Assembly (NCBI RefSeq): GCF_007744075.1
Contig: NZ_CP036266.1
Location: forward strand, 2,651,748-2,715,747
Direction: 5' to 3'
DNA length: 64,000 nucleotides
From: Gimesia chilikensis
Lineage (GTDB): Bacteria > Planctomycetota > Planctomycetia > Planctomycetales > Planctomycetaceae
The position numbers and the translations under genes are program-made. Each line of letters starts with the position of its first letter. The first letter of the stretch is position 1. This document shows, in pieces, positions 1 through 9,363 of the stretch. The notes beneath the pieces were generated by a model, which made no database searches, was not told the DNA's origin, and saw only the letters and a list, made by a program, of their open reading frames with translations.

Positions 1-1714
1 GCAGGCTTTCCCGACACCCTTCACAGCAGATGAAAACCATTTCTCCATTGAGGTCGACTTTGGCAGGAGCCCCCATCGATCCCAGAGACATCATCGTGAC
101 AGGACAGATCCGTTGCTGTTCTGCCCGGCTACGCTCCGCGGGAGGGAGCTTCGAAAGAGCAGCCATAATCGTTTTCGACATTTTCTCGTCCGGCAGGGGC
201 TCTGCCCGAGTCGGATCGATCAGCGACGGATTGCCTGCCAGCTGCATCTGTGAATCGATCAGGAAGTTGCCCCGGGTCGCGACCTGCTCTCCCTGCTTGA
301 CCCCTTTCAGGATCACGATCTGGTCGCCGCAAGTCGGTCCCAGAACCACATTACGTATTTCAAAGCGTCCCGGCTCTGTTTCGACATAGAGCACGCTGTG
401 CTGGCCGGCCATCAGGACTGCATCGCGAGGTACCGTGAGTGCTTCACTTTCCGCGATTGACTGGGAGACATAACCATACTTTGAGGTGGGAACCAGGGCC
501 TGCCCGGTGACAGGGCACTTATCCGGTTCATTGGCGATGACGTGCGGATGCCGGGGGCAGATCCAGCAGTCTGCCAGTTCGGGATCGTAGACGCCACCGG
601 ATTTTCCCTTACTTCCCGCAGGAACGGAGATGGTTGCCCGGGCGTAATCTCCCACACGCAGCGCTCCTTCCAGGTTAGGCATGACGATTCGTACGCCGAC
701 CGTACGTGTCTCGGGATCGACGTGAGGATCGATGAAGGCCACGCGTCCGGTGAAGGTCTGGTCGGGGTGCGACTGCACGGTCGCCTCGACTTTCTGACCA
801 TACCGAATCCTAGCGGCATCTTCCGGGAACAGTTCGAGCATCAGCCACAACTGCGAAAGATCAGCCAGCTGATAGATCACCTGTCCCTCTTTGACATACT
901 GACCTTCCACCGCAGGCTTTTTGATGACCGTACCACTGATAGGGGCACATAAATGCATCCGGCTGTTGGCAGTGCCCGTTTTTTCGATTTCTTCGATCTG
1001 GGGCAACGTCATACCCAGTTCGACTAATCTCTGTTTCGAGCTCTGATAGAGGTTTTCGTTGGTCTGGATCACCCGTTTCAGTGTGGCAGAGCGACTGTTC
1101 TCTAAGGCTTTTTTGGCCAGCAGCAGTTCGACCTGACTCGAATAAAGCAGGGGGGAGTAAAGATAAGCCAGTCGGTCTCCCTGTTTGACTTCGACTCCTG
1201 TAAAATCGGCATAGAGTCGTTCGATGCGACCGTCCACATATGCAGACAGTGTCTTGAGGTTCCCTTCGTCATAGCTTAATTCGCCCACGGCCTGGATCGT
1301 GTGGCTCAGGGGCATCGATTCGACCGAGGCGGTCTGAATGTTGGCAATCCTGCGGGCCGCCGGATCGATGCGGACCGCATTAGGGTCTGATTTCGACCCA
1401 TCCGAGGTGGCCGGCACCAGTTCCATGGCACAGACCGGACACCGTCCCGGTTCGGTCTGCGGAGGAGTGCACATCATCGGGCAGATATATTTAACAACTT
1501 TGCTGAGGGTCGATCCATGGCTGTGACCTCCCCCGCCAGCCGTGATGAAGCCCATTCGCTGCGCCACGCCCAGGCCGGCGATCAGTACAGCCCCGCATAG
1601 CAGAAACAGGAACGGCTGCACCAGCAGTCGAATCCACCAGCGGCGGACATGCTGTTTTTTCTGTGAAGCCGCCTCATCACGGGCGCAGATCTCACTTTGA
1701 TTCGAATTATTCAT
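1..1714 (-). CDS. CusB-like RND efflux periplasmic adaptor (3' end outside window)
   Basis: Periplasmic adaptor (membrane fusion protein) of a heavy-metal RND efflux pump, probably Cu(I)/Ag(I). The reading frame is open from ATG at 1714 to the window edge, 571 codons, so the C-terminus is missing. It shows an N-terminal membrane anchor at about residues 28-50 and a His/Gly stretch. A heavy-metal-binding segment follows at about 77-102 (CPMMCTPP, then CPVCAMELVP), and then adaptor barrel/hairpin text similar to the second CusB at 10272. A second CxxC-like metal segment lies near 380-405 (CWICPRHPH, CPVTGQALVP). A YHS-like tail begins around 535 (CPVTMMSLGSMG, VFICCEGCRES). That tail closely resembles the C-terminus of the protein at 24472. 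The partner RND pump is presumably just outside the window. Family sure; exact metal inferred. Confidence 0.88.
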   Translation of the reverse strand, partial: MNNSNQSEICARDEAASQKKQHVRRWWIRLLVQPFLFLLCGAVLIAGLGVAQRMGFITAGGGGHSHGSTLSKVVKYICPMMCTPPQTEPGRCPVCAMELVPATSDGSKSDPNAVRIDPAARRIANIQTASVESMPLSHTIQAVGELSYDEGNLKTLSAYVDGRIERLYADFTGVEVKQGDRLAYLYSPLLYSSQVELLLAKKALENSRSATLKRVIQTNENLYQSSKQRLVELGMTLPQIEEIEKTGTANSRMHLCAPISGTVIKKPAVEGQYVKEGQVIYQLADLSQLWLMLELFPEDAARIRYGQKVEATVQSHPDQTFTGRVAFIDPHVDPETRTVGVRIVMPNLEGALRVGDYARATISVPAGSKGKSGGVYDPELADCWICPRHPHVIANEPDKCPVTGQALVPTSKYGYVSQSIAESEALTVPRDAVLMAGQHSVLYVETEPGRFEIRNVVLGPTCGDQIVILKGVKQGEQVATRGNFLIDSQMQLAGNPSLIDPTRAEPLPDEKMSKTIMAALSKLPPAERSRAEQQRICPVTMMSLGSMGAPAKVDLNGEMVFICCEGCRESL

Positions 1715-1885
1715 AACAGCCTCATACGGAATCGTGACAGACAACGGTTATTTTCAGGGAAAATAGGGTCTGGCTGTTTTACATGAATCAGGAGATGAGA
1801 CACGAAACGGGGGATTAAACCCGAGATGTCTCAAAACATCCATCAAACAGGGAAAACAGCGCGCACTGAGACAGTGGAGGTGAGA

Positions 1886-2305
1886 TCAGATCAACCAGCT
1901 ACAGAGGATTTCCTGCTGGTGAAGTGTGGGCTGGAATGAGAATTGAGGTGTGTCGAACGCCGTGCCTGACTGCAATTGCTGTGTGCAGACGACATAGGTG
2001 ATCACCTGATTGGCTGCCAGCCGGGATACTTCGCGTTCCTGAGAAGAGCGATTTTCATCCGGAATAACAGGCAGTTTCTGTTCGACCGAACATCGACACC
2101 GCAGTTGATGGGAGGTTGCAGAGCAGCAGCCCTGTTCTACATCCATCAAGGGTGAGCAGCAGCAAGCTTCAGTTGAACAACGTTGATAGGCCTGTGCTGA
2201 TGGCATAACTCCCCCGAGGAGAGTGGCTGCCACGAGCATCCAAGCGATCAGAGATTGTGTTAACGTCTGAAACATTGCTACACCGGTCAAAAAGGAAAGT
2301 CTCAT
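1886..2305 (-). CDS. Secreted Cys-rich hypothetical protein (metal-binding candidate)
   Basis: 139-residue protein of unknown function. Residues 1-39 form a signal peptide ending in PSAQA. The mature part opens with a dense cysteine block (CSTEACCC, GCC, CRC) and then a Cys-poor tail with a late cysteine. The layout of signal peptide, CC clusters, C-x-C followed by four residues and LP, and a hydrophobic tail matches the neighbour at 2505-3041 and more loosely the protein at 26884. It lies upstream of and co-directional with the CusB-like adaptor (gap 171 bp), so an operon role in periplasmic metal binding is inferred, not shown. No enzymatic motif is visible. Confidence 0.6.
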   Translation of the reverse strand: MRLSFLTGVAMFQTLTQSLIAWMLVAATLLGGVMPSAQAYQRCSTEACCCSPLMDVEQGCCSATSHQLRCRCSVEQKLPVIPDENRSSQEREVSRLAANQVITYVVCTQQLQSGTAFDTPQFSFQPTLHQQEILCSWLI

Positions 2306-2504
2306 TTGTTCTAAGGCCCAGACTTACAACAGTCAAGTCTGAATTCTGTTCACGCTGATAGGGTGATTCTCACCTGCTGATCGTCTGCTGAAATAGGAGA
2401 GTCGATTTCCTGAGGGATGTGGTCAGAATCAGAAATCTGAACACGGTCATAATATCGGGAAATCAGCAGACTCTGCAGCGCGTAAAGATGCTGTCTGAGC
2501 AGCT

Positions 2505-3041
2505 TTATAGCGTGAAGCGACAAAGAGATACGCAGCGATCGAGCGCTGCCTGTGGTGCAGCACTAAAGTGCGTTTTCCCTGCTGTTTGTGACAGATTGTC
2601 GATCGTCACTACGAAAACGACTTCCGGAAAATCGACCAGCTTTTCTGCAGGATTATTTTCGACAGGAGCAGGAGCTAGAGGACTGACAGGTTGGTTCTGC
2701 GAACCACAATGACAGTCGGTACCACAAGAGCAGGTGCCAGATTCGACAGCTTGAATTTCGCTGGAACAGGTAATGTCAGCGGGCCGTGATTCGAGAGTCG
2801 GAGCCGAAATCGATGGGAGCTCAGCATCGTCACCGCAATGGCAGACAGCGGCCCCTGTGCAACAGCACCGAGTCGTCTGACTGTCTGTCGACGATCCCTG
2901 CTCAGAACAGCACTCAGTGTCAGTTTGAGACTGACTTGGGCAGCAGTAACAGGACGCGGCGGCAGGCAGACCTTGCAGGGGAACTGTCAAGGCAGCCAGG
3001 CAAACCATGATTCGAGTTGTGATTGTTTTTGACATCCACAT
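2505..3041 (-). CDS. Secreted Cys-rich hypothetical protein, paralogue of 1886-2305
   Basis: 178-residue protein. The signal peptide is about residues 1-29 (start at 3041, or two codons later at 3035). The mature part is packed with cysteines: CYCC, ECC, RCCC, CHCGDD, then CSCG and CHCG, followed by a Cys-poor tail. The motif CHC-x4-ELPSI parallels CRC-x4-KLPVI in the 1886-2305 protein, so the two are likely paralogues. It is the first gene of the minus-strand run that ends in the CusB-like adaptor. A soft-metal buffer or chaperone in the periplasm is a reasonable inference. No known domain was recognised. Confidence 0.6.
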   Translation of the reverse strand: MWMSKTITTRIMVCLAALTVPLQGLPAAASCYCCPSQSQTDTECCSEQGSSTDSQTTRCCCTGAAVCHCGDDAELPSISAPTLESRPADITCSSEIQAVESGTCSCGTDCHCGSQNQPVSPLAPAPVENNPAEKLVDFPEVVFVVTIDNLSQTAGKTHFSAAPQAALDRCVSLCRFTL

Positions 3042-3557
3042 GACTGAAATCTTTCTCCCCCTTCTGTCTTAATCTCAGCGAAGAGGTTTCTATCTGTATT
3101 AATCGGACAGAAACCGAATTGATCTGGAGACGAACTCGCGGGAAATCGTCTTCGCTTCAAGATGTGTTCCAAGTCTCTGAAACCAAAGGGATTGGGGAAG
3201 GCTGCGGAAGTATCTTTAGAATCCCTGATCAGGTCAAGAGAGGTTGTACGATCAACCTCGAAAGGGGCAATCCTTCACAGTTCGCTGCTGATGAAAAGCA
3301 GTGTAATTTGAAACCGAAATCGAATCCTTGCAATCACTTCCGGCCCCAGAACTGAGGTTCCTGTTAAATAAACAAGATGAAAAACTGCTCTACAGATCGC
3401 TTTCAATGATTCCAGGGCACCAGATCTTCAATATGACTATCGTCGAATAAAATTCTGCAATTTTTAAGTATACCCTGAAGAACTGAATCTCTTCACGCAT
3501 CTAATTTCAGTAGTAGTGTTCAATTTGCTGTTTTTCACTTTTTGGGGAGAGAAGATC
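3042..3557. other. Divergent intergenic region without a gene
   Basis: About 515 bp between the minus-strand Cys-rich operon and the plus-strand gene at 3558. A short hairpin (7 bp stem, 3240-3246 with 3253-3259, six-base loop) is present but has no T-run. Both flanking genes should have promoters here, but no convincing -35/-10 pair stands out. Confidence 0.5.
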
Positions 3558-4115
3558 ATGAAACCCGTACGTGTCAAACCAGTTGGAGTATGTTTAGTCG
3601 TCGTTGCACTGGTATTGCTGTCAGACAGTTTGTCGGCGTTTGCTCTGCAGAGATCACGTGAATATATGGGAAAGCCTCATTATGGGTCGAGCACTTTTCG
3701 TGCATCGCGCAATATGAGTCATGCCAGAGATTATTCTCAGGACCTCTATTACTACACCTGTGATACTCAAACCCCTGATCCAGAACTTGTAAGATCAGGG
3801 TCCACGGAACTAGGACGCAACATTGATGCTACTAAAAAAGAACTTGCTACGATTCGTAAAGAGTATGAAGCAGACAAAGAAGTTCTGGCAAGCTTAAAGG
3901 AAATTCAAAAACATCTGATGAATGCAGCAGCACAACACAAAACACTGGAAGATCATTGCCAGATGGAGACCTTTGATGGAACTGCTGGGATGAAATGCTG
4001 CAGTGATATCACCAAAGAGTTGGAAAAAGCGATTGCTGAGCATTCTGCATTGATGCGTAAACTCGAAATCAGGGAACTGGCTAAAAGTAAGAAGGAGACC
4101 AAGTCCCAAAAGTAA
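3558..4115 (+). CDS. Secreted hypothetical protein with C-terminal helical region
   Basis: 185 residues from the ATG at 3558, chosen because GGGGAGAG lies about 8 bp upstream and the peptide then begins with a typical signal sequence (basic start, hydrophobic VVVALVLLSDSLSAFA). An upstream in-frame start at 3516 would add 14 residues ahead of the signal peptide and is less likely. The mature protein has a Tyr/Ser/Arg-rich segment and then a long charged, probably coiled-coil helix from about residue 90, with the pairs CQMET and MKCCSD. It is a single gene, ended by a strong terminator at 4220-4247. No known family recognised. Confidence 0.6.
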   Translation: MKPVRVKPVGVCLVVVALVLLSDSLSAFALQRSREYMGKPHYGSSTFRASRNMSHARDYSQDLYYYTCDTQTPDPELVRSGSTELGRNIDATKKELATIRKEYEADKEVLASLKEIQKHLMNAAAQHKTLEDHCQMETFDGTAGMKCCSDITKELEKAIAEHSALMRKLEIRELAKSKKETKSQK

Positions 4116-4219
4116 TTGGTTGCATTATCCTATGCGAGACTGGTAATTCTTGCCGCCACGATAAACGAACATTATTTCGCTCTTTGAGAGCTGAAATTCT
4201 AGGAAACAAGAGGCGAGTC

Positions 4220-4247
4220 ACCAGGGAAGACGTTGCTCTTCCCTGGT
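4220..4247 (+). terminator. Intrinsic terminator after the 3558 gene
   Basis: Perfect 11-bp stem (ACCAGGGAAGA with TCTTCCCTGGT), 6-base loop, followed by a T-rich tail. It lies between convergent genes and may also serve the minus-strand glgX transcript. Confidence 0.75.
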
Positions 4248-4314
4248 CTATTTCAATTTTGGTGAAGAAGAGATTGCGATTGCTATCGATCTGACAGGTT
4301 AGGGGGCCGTGCAT

Positions 4315-6486
4315 CTATTCCGGGAGAGCTGTTTTTTTAGTGCCCCCTCTCGATTGTGCCAGGACGACAATGCTACGCTGATTGACTCGGTAGAGTGTTT
4401 GAGTCAGTGGGATTTCAGTGTCAGGTGAGAGCAGGTCCATGGGACTGGGCAGGGAAGTATCGACAACCCGCATCCATGTCTTATCTGCTTCTGCTTGTGC
4501 ATGGATTGAGAACTGCACGGGGCTTGTCGAACCATTGATCATCACGTAAAGATCGCGCGTTTCTGGCGAAGGATCGTGCAGGTGGTATGCCAGGCATTGA
4601 GAATCGGCGGACAGATCGACCTCCGGTTGTTCTGCCCCGTACCACTGAATCTTCTCCCGCCAGAAAGTCGAACTCCCCAGCATTCCATGAGATTTGCGAA
4701 ACGCGATCATTTTTTTGAAAAAGCGGAAGACTTCTTCATGTTGCTTCAGCCGGTCCCAGTCGAGCCAGCTGGTTTCGTTGTCCTGGTTGAAAGGGTTATT
4801 ATTACCTCCCTGGGTCTGCATAAACTCATCCCCCATACGAAACATAGGGCTGCCATTGGACAGCATTAGCAGACAGCAGAAGTATTTTACCTGTCGTTTG
4901 CGTAAATCAGTGACCTCTTGCGGCACTTGATCGTTTCCTTCCCAGCCACAGTTCCAGCTGAAATCATGGGGGCCATCCTGATTGTTTAAGCCATTGGCAG
5001 CATTGTGCTTCCTGTTATATGCCGTGAGGTCAACCATCGTGAATCCGTCGTGTGATGTAATGAAATTGATACTCTGGAACGGGCGAAATGCATGATAGGT
5101 GTCATCCGGAAATAGATCGTTACTGCCATACAGACGCGTCATCAGTTGGGAAATCAGCCCCCGATCTCCCCTGACAAACTGTTGCAGCGTGTCCCGAAAC
5201 TGGCCGTTCCACTGCATCCAGGTACGACCGGGAAAAGATTTGCCTAACTGGTACAGGCCCGAGGCGTCCCACGGCTCTGCGATCAGGCGGACATGGGCCA
5301 GGTCCGGATCGGAGGCAATCTGATCGAATAAAGGTGGCTGGTTGAGATTCACGGCTCCATCTCCGCCGCGAGAAAAGACAGAAGCCAGGTCGAACCGAAA
5401 CCCGTCAACATGCATCTCTTTAGCCCAGTAACGTAAGCTGTCCAGAATGAGGCGGCGGACAGTCGGAGCAGAAGTATTGAGTGTGTTTCCTGTGCCGCTG
5501 AAGTTGGCATAGGGGGCACTCGGATTGCCGGACGCGACATAATAGGTTGCATTGTCGATTCCTCGATAGCAGTATGTCGGGCCTCGATGGTCTCCCTCTC
5601 CGGTGTGGTTGTAAACCACATCCAGAATTACCTCAATCCCGGCACGATGCAGTTCGCGGACCATCTCCCGAAACTGGCTATGCTGCTCACACGAAGACTG
5701 GTTCGTCGAATATTGATTATGGGGAGCGAAAAAATTCAGAGGCATGTAGCCCCAGTAGTTTTCGTCAAATGGATCAAATTGAAAGACGGGCATCAATTCG
5801 ACCGCTGTGACTCCGAGTTCTTTGAGATAGGGGATTTTTTCAACGACGCCGGCAAAGGTGCCCCGTTTGTCATCGTCGACTCCTGAATTCGGATGCTGTG
5901 TGAATCCACGCACATGCATTTCGTAGATGATCAAATCGGTTCCATGACAGATGCGAATTTCGTCTTTCCAGTCAAACGGACATCGGCAAATATCCAGGCG
6001 CCCCAGAGGGGTAGGGGGGATTTCGGATTGATCTCGATCCGGCGTGTCTGTGGGAAAGAAAATGCTGCGTGCGTACGGATCGATCAGAATTTTATCGGGA
6101 TCGTACACATGCCAGTTGCTGGTTGCAGGCTCGGCGGGGCCATCGATTCTGTAGGCATAATAAACGGCATCGTCGGCCTCCATGAGTGGTACCCGGCAAT
6201 GCCATACGGAACCGGATTTGTTTTTGAGCGGATCGAGTTTCAGGGAACAGGCAGGAACCTCAAAGTCCTGTTCCCGAAAGAGCAATAATGTCACCCTGGA
6301 CGCATTCACGGCATCGATGGCAAAATTATAAGCCTGTTCCGAGTTGATCCAGCTGGCACCCAGGGGAGCAGGGGTACCTTCGAATCGTTCCCATTCCGGT
6401 CCCTGTTGTAACTGGTCAGCAGGTGTCTCACTATCAACCAGAGTCCCACAGTGCTGACAGATAATCTGTGTGGTGTTTCGGGGCAT
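4315..6486 (-). CDS. glgX: Glycogen debranching enzyme (GlgX/isoamylase type, GH13)
   Basis: 723-residue GH13 enzyme predicted to hydrolyse alpha-1,6 branches of phosphorylase-trimmed glycogen. It has an N-terminal beta-sandwich (CBM48-like) and then the TIM-barrel motifs: DVVYNHTGEG, DGFRFDLAS (nucleophile Asp, about residue 362), LIAEPWD (acid/base Glu, about 403) and TSHDGFTM (about 479). The C-terminal beta domain is complete. Unusually, the first 15 residues carry a CQHC pair like half a zinc ribbon ahead of the carbohydrate-binding domain. It lies 121 bp downstream of the glucan phosphorylase gene on the same strand, which fits one glycogen-breakdown operon. Confidence 0.92.
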   Translation of the reverse strand: MPRNTTQIICQHCGTLVDSETPADQLQQGPEWERFEGTPAPLGASWINSEQAYNFAIDAVNASRVTLLLFREQDFEVPACSLKLDPLKNKSGSVWHCRVPLMEADDAVYYAYRIDGPAEPATSNWHVYDPDKILIDPYARSIFFPTDTPDRDQSEIPPTPLGRLDICRCPFDWKDEIRICHGTDLIIYEMHVRGFTQHPNSGVDDDKRGTFAGVVEKIPYLKELGVTAVELMPVFQFDPFDENYWGYMPLNFFAPHNQYSTNQSSCEQHSQFREMVRELHRAGIEVILDVVYNHTGEGDHRGPTYCYRGIDNATYYVASGNPSAPYANFSGTGNTLNTSAPTVRRLILDSLRYWAKEMHVDGFRFDLASVFSRGGDGAVNLNQPPLFDQIASDPDLAHVRLIAEPWDASGLYQLGKSFPGRTWMQWNGQFRDTLQQFVRGDRGLISQLMTRLYGSNDLFPDDTYHAFRPFQSINFITSHDGFTMVDLTAYNRKHNAANGLNNQDGPHDFSWNCGWEGNDQVPQEVTDLRKRQVKYFCCLLMLSNGSPMFRMGDEFMQTQGGNNNPFNQDNETSWLDWDRLKQHEEVFRFFKKMIAFRKSHGMLGSSTFWREKIQWYGAEQPEVDLSADSQCLAYHLHDPSPETRDLYVMINGSTSPVQFSIHAQAEADKTWMRVVDTSLPSPMDLLSPDTEIPLTQTLYRVNQRSIVVLAQSRGGTKKTALPE

Positions 6487-6607
6487 TATTAATCCTTTTA
6501 CTCTACTCGTTCTTTGGGCAATTGAAGCGGGCTGTTCGATCTGGTTATCTCATCTCGTGGTCACCAGAGGATGGCTACTCATATTCAAAGCGGGCTCGAA
6601 ACCGTTG

Positions 6608-8329
6608 TCAGTCGTAATAGGCCTTGAGCACGTACTGCTGCACCATCCGCTGGGTATTGAAATAAGACGCATTCAGGGCAATGGCGTGGGCCATGATTTT
6701 CAGCCAGGCATCTCTCTGCTGATAAAACAGGGGAATGACAGAGTTCTCTAGTGTTTCATACAGACAGTTTGCGTCATGGGCGAGTCGTTCCTGGTCGTTG
6801 TGATAACTTTCCCCGACATGATCAATCGCCCAGCCTGTGACTCCTTCCACACAACCTTCGATCCACCAGCCGTCCAGAACGCTCAAGCTGGGGACACCGT
6901 TGAGAGCCGCTTTCATTCCACTGGTGCCCGAGGCTTCCAGGGGAGGGAGTGGCGTGTTGAGCCAGACATCAACCCCTGAGGTCAAGAGACGCGCCAGTTC
7001 CCAGTCATAATTCTCCAGGTAAACGACCTTCACTTCAGGTAGCATCGAATCCTTCTGCTGAAAAATCTCCTGAATCAGATGCTTGCCCTGTTCGTCGTGT
7101 GGGTGGGCTTTCCCGGCAAAGACAACCTGGATATTTCGGACCTGGCGGGCCAGATTTTTGAGCCGGGCCGGATCGTGGAATAATAAATTGGCTCTCTTGT
7201 AAGCGGTGGCCCGACGGGCAAAGCCAAGTGTGAAGGTGTTGATGTCGAAGCCTGTCCCTGAGCTGGCGTTGACCTGATCAATGAGTTTTTGTTTGGCCGC
7301 CTGATGTGCCTTCCAGATATCCTCACCGGGAATGGACAACGCACTGCGCAGGCTGGAATTGTCCTCCCGCCACCCCGGAAGATAATGGTCAAACAGGCTG
7401 GCCAATGCGGGAGCAGCCCAGGTTTCCAGATGGACTCCATTCGTGATATGGTCGATCTCGTAGTGGTGATACTGATCTCGAGGGACGAGCATCTTACGAG
7501 AGACTTCACCATGCTTTCGGGCGACACCGTTGACATAATGGCTGAGATTCAGCGCAAGGTATGTCATATTCAATTCGCCTTCACAGCAAAACACTTCATG
7601 ATTCTCAAAAATATCAGATCGCGCGAGTGTGTGCTGTACCAGATCCAGGGGGAACCGGTCGTGGCCGGCGGGTACCGGGGTATGCGTGGTGAAGTTACAG
7701 CTGTGACGGACATTCTGCACATCCTGCGAATTAAACTGAGAGCGTCCCGCTGCCTGGGCACTCTCATCCAGCAACTCCAGTCCCAGCAGTGCGGCATGTC
7801 CCTCGTTCATGTGAAAACGTGTGATATCCTGGTGTCCCAGCGCCCGGAGTATTCGCACACCGCCGAGCCCTAAAATAATTTCCTGGCAAAGTCGATAATG
7901 CTGATCGCCTCCGTATAACTGGTCCGTCAACCTGCGATCCCAGTCTGAATTTCCTGCGATGTCGGTGTCCAGCAAGATGACGGGGAGCCTGTTTCCACGA
8001 CAACTCTGAATTTCATATTTCCATGCACGCACATGAATCGGCCGGTTTTCGATTTCCACGTCGACTTGAACGGGCAGTTCACTGCAATACTGACCGATTT
8101 CCCAGGGCATAGGGTTTTCATACTGCCAGCCCGATGAATCCAGGGATTGAGCAAAGTATCCCTGACGCTGAAGCAGTGTGACGCCGATCATCGCCACGCC
8201 CAGATCAGCCGCTGCACGGAGCGTATCGCCAGCCAGGATTCCCAGGCCTCCACTGTAGGTCGGCATCTTCGGATGCAGAGCGATTTCCATTGAAAAATAA
8301 GCGACAAGCGGGCGATCTGAATGAGTCAT
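6608..8329 (-). CDS. glgP: Short-type alpha-glucan phosphorylase (GT35)
   Basis: 573 residues, matching the short alpha-glucan phosphorylase subfamily rather than the roughly 800-residue classical enzyme. It releases glucose-1-phosphate from alpha-1,4-glucan using pyridoxal phosphate. Visible signatures are VAYFSMEIALHP at the N-terminus, YSGGLGILAGD, FHMNEGHAALL, FTTHTPVPAGHDRF, and EASGTSGMKAALNG near residue 473 containing the expected PLP lysine. GGAAAGGA precedes the ATG at a good distance. First gene of the glgP-glgX pair and divergent from the ECF sigma gene at 8787. Confidence 0.92.
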   Translation of the reverse strand: MTHSDRPLVAYFSMEIALHPKMPTYSGGLGILAGDTLRAAADLGVAMIGVTLLQRQGYFAQSLDSSGWQYENPMPWEIGQYCSELPVQVDVEIENRPIHVRAWKYEIQSCRGNRLPVILLDTDIAGNSDWDRRLTDQLYGGDQHYRLCQEIILGLGGVRILRALGHQDITRFHMNEGHAALLGLELLDESAQAAGRSQFNSQDVQNVRHSCNFTTHTPVPAGHDRFPLDLVQHTLARSDIFENHEVFCCEGELNMTYLALNLSHYVNGVARKHGEVSRKMLVPRDQYHHYEIDHITNGVHLETWAAPALASLFDHYLPGWREDNSSLRSALSIPGEDIWKAHQAAKQKLIDQVNASSGTGFDINTFTLGFARRATAYKRANLLFHDPARLKNLARQVRNIQVVFAGKAHPHDEQGKHLIQEIFQQKDSMLPEVKVVYLENYDWELARLLTSGVDVWLNTPLPPLEASGTSGMKAALNGVPSLSVLDGWWIEGCVEGVTGWAIDHVGESYHNDQERLAHDANCLYETLENSVIPLFYQQRDAWLKIMAHAIALNASYFNTQRMVQQYVLKAYYD

Positions 8330-8786
8330 CTTGAAATCCTTTCCATCAGAAGTCTGACTGATCGGTTTTTCTCAAGTACAAATGCAGTTGCCCGATAATG
8401 AAATTCCCGCATGTGATGTGGAGCAGGGTGATGCAGATCGGACCTGAAAGAGCGACAGGAAGCGGTTATTATTGCTTTGTATGAATCACCTGTTTCGGGA
8501 AGCAGTGAGCAAATCCAACAAACTCTCCTCACTTTAGATGCCTGAATCCTGGAATTCTTCACGAAAAACAAGAATTTTATCATACTGCTGATGTTCGAAA
8601 GGTCTCGCATCAACTCTCAGGTTGAGGGGATTGCATTAGCGGGCTTGTTCCATTATGACTTTGGATATTCTGCTGCAATGACCTCGTTTTCCACCTATTG
8701 TATTTTTACCATCACATTCTCTATTCTGTAGCTTTGCTGAAAAAAAGCGAATTATTTCTGTGTTTCTGTGAAGAAATCCCACAACC
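8330..8786. other. Divergent intergenic region between glgP and the ECF sigma gene
   Basis: 457 bp with no supported gene. It should hold the glgP promoter (minus) and the promoter of the sigma/anti-sigma/Cus operon (plus). The last 100 bp before the sigma gene are AT-rich, but no clear ECF-type -35/-10 element could be assigned by eye. Confidence 0.5.
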
Positions 8787-9362
8787 GTGTCATCTAAAAG
8801 AGCAACAAAACGACAAAACGCTTCTTTGCAGGCTCTGGTCGATGCTGAAACCATCGAAGGGTGCCAGGCAAGAGAGAGTCATGCGCAAGAGCGTCTTTAC
8901 GGGTTGTGCCATGCACGGATTTATCACCTGATGGTTCGGATGGTTGGCTTGCAGGATGCTGCTGATTTAACTCAGCAGATATTTCTGCAGGCATTTCGTA
9001 AGATCGATCAATATGCGGGCCAATCGAAGTTTGAAACCTGGTTTTATCGACTGGCGATTAATGAGGCTCTTCAGTACCTGCGGAAAACTCGCCGCCGGTC
9101 GCACCTGTCATTAACACAAGAACCCATGTGTCAGAACCAGCCAGAGCAGAATCGCAGAGACATGAAAGAACTCCTGGAAGAGGCTCTGTCTCGACTGGAG
9201 CCGGAGGTGCTTTCCGTTTTCATACTGCATGAAGTGGAAAAGTTGACATATCGTGAAATTGCTGAGGTGAAAAAGATCGCAGAAGGCACTGTTGGCTCGC
9301 GAATGAATCGTGCTCGACGGGAGTTGAAACAGCACCTGACTGATCTGGGGTGGGAGCCATAA
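8787..9362 (+). CDS. ECF-family RNA polymerase sigma factor
   Basis: 191 residues from a GTG start. Region 2 spans about 35-105 (DAADLTQQIFLQAFRKID, FETWFYRLAINEALQYLRK) and region 4 about 130-185 (VFILHEVEKLTYREIAEV, GTVGSRMNRARRELK), the standard two-domain ECF plan. The next gene, an anti-sigma factor, begins one base after its stop codon, so the two are translationally coupled. CusB and CusA follow in the same direction, and the simplest reading is that this sigma factor drives the metal-efflux operon in response to a signal perceived by the anti-sigma factor. No promoter target was identified. Confidence 0.9.
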   Translation: MSSKRATKRQNASLQALVDAETIEGCQARESHAQERLYGLCHARIYHLMVRMVGLQDAADLTQQIFLQAFRKIDQYAGQSKFETWFYRLAINEALQYLRKTRRRSHLSLTQEPMCQNQPEQNRRDMKELLEEALSRLEPEVLSVFILHEVEKLTYREIAEVKKIAEGTVGSRMNRARRELKQHLTDLGWEP

Positions 9363-9363
9363 C

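Noticed and set aside
3240..3259. Hairpin GAGGTTG/CAACCTC as a terminator
   Set aside because: Seven-bp stem without T-run on either strand and not positioned at a gene end.
7289..7873. Plus-strand open frame of 194 codons
   Set aside because: Antisense to glgP; no ribosome site or domain.
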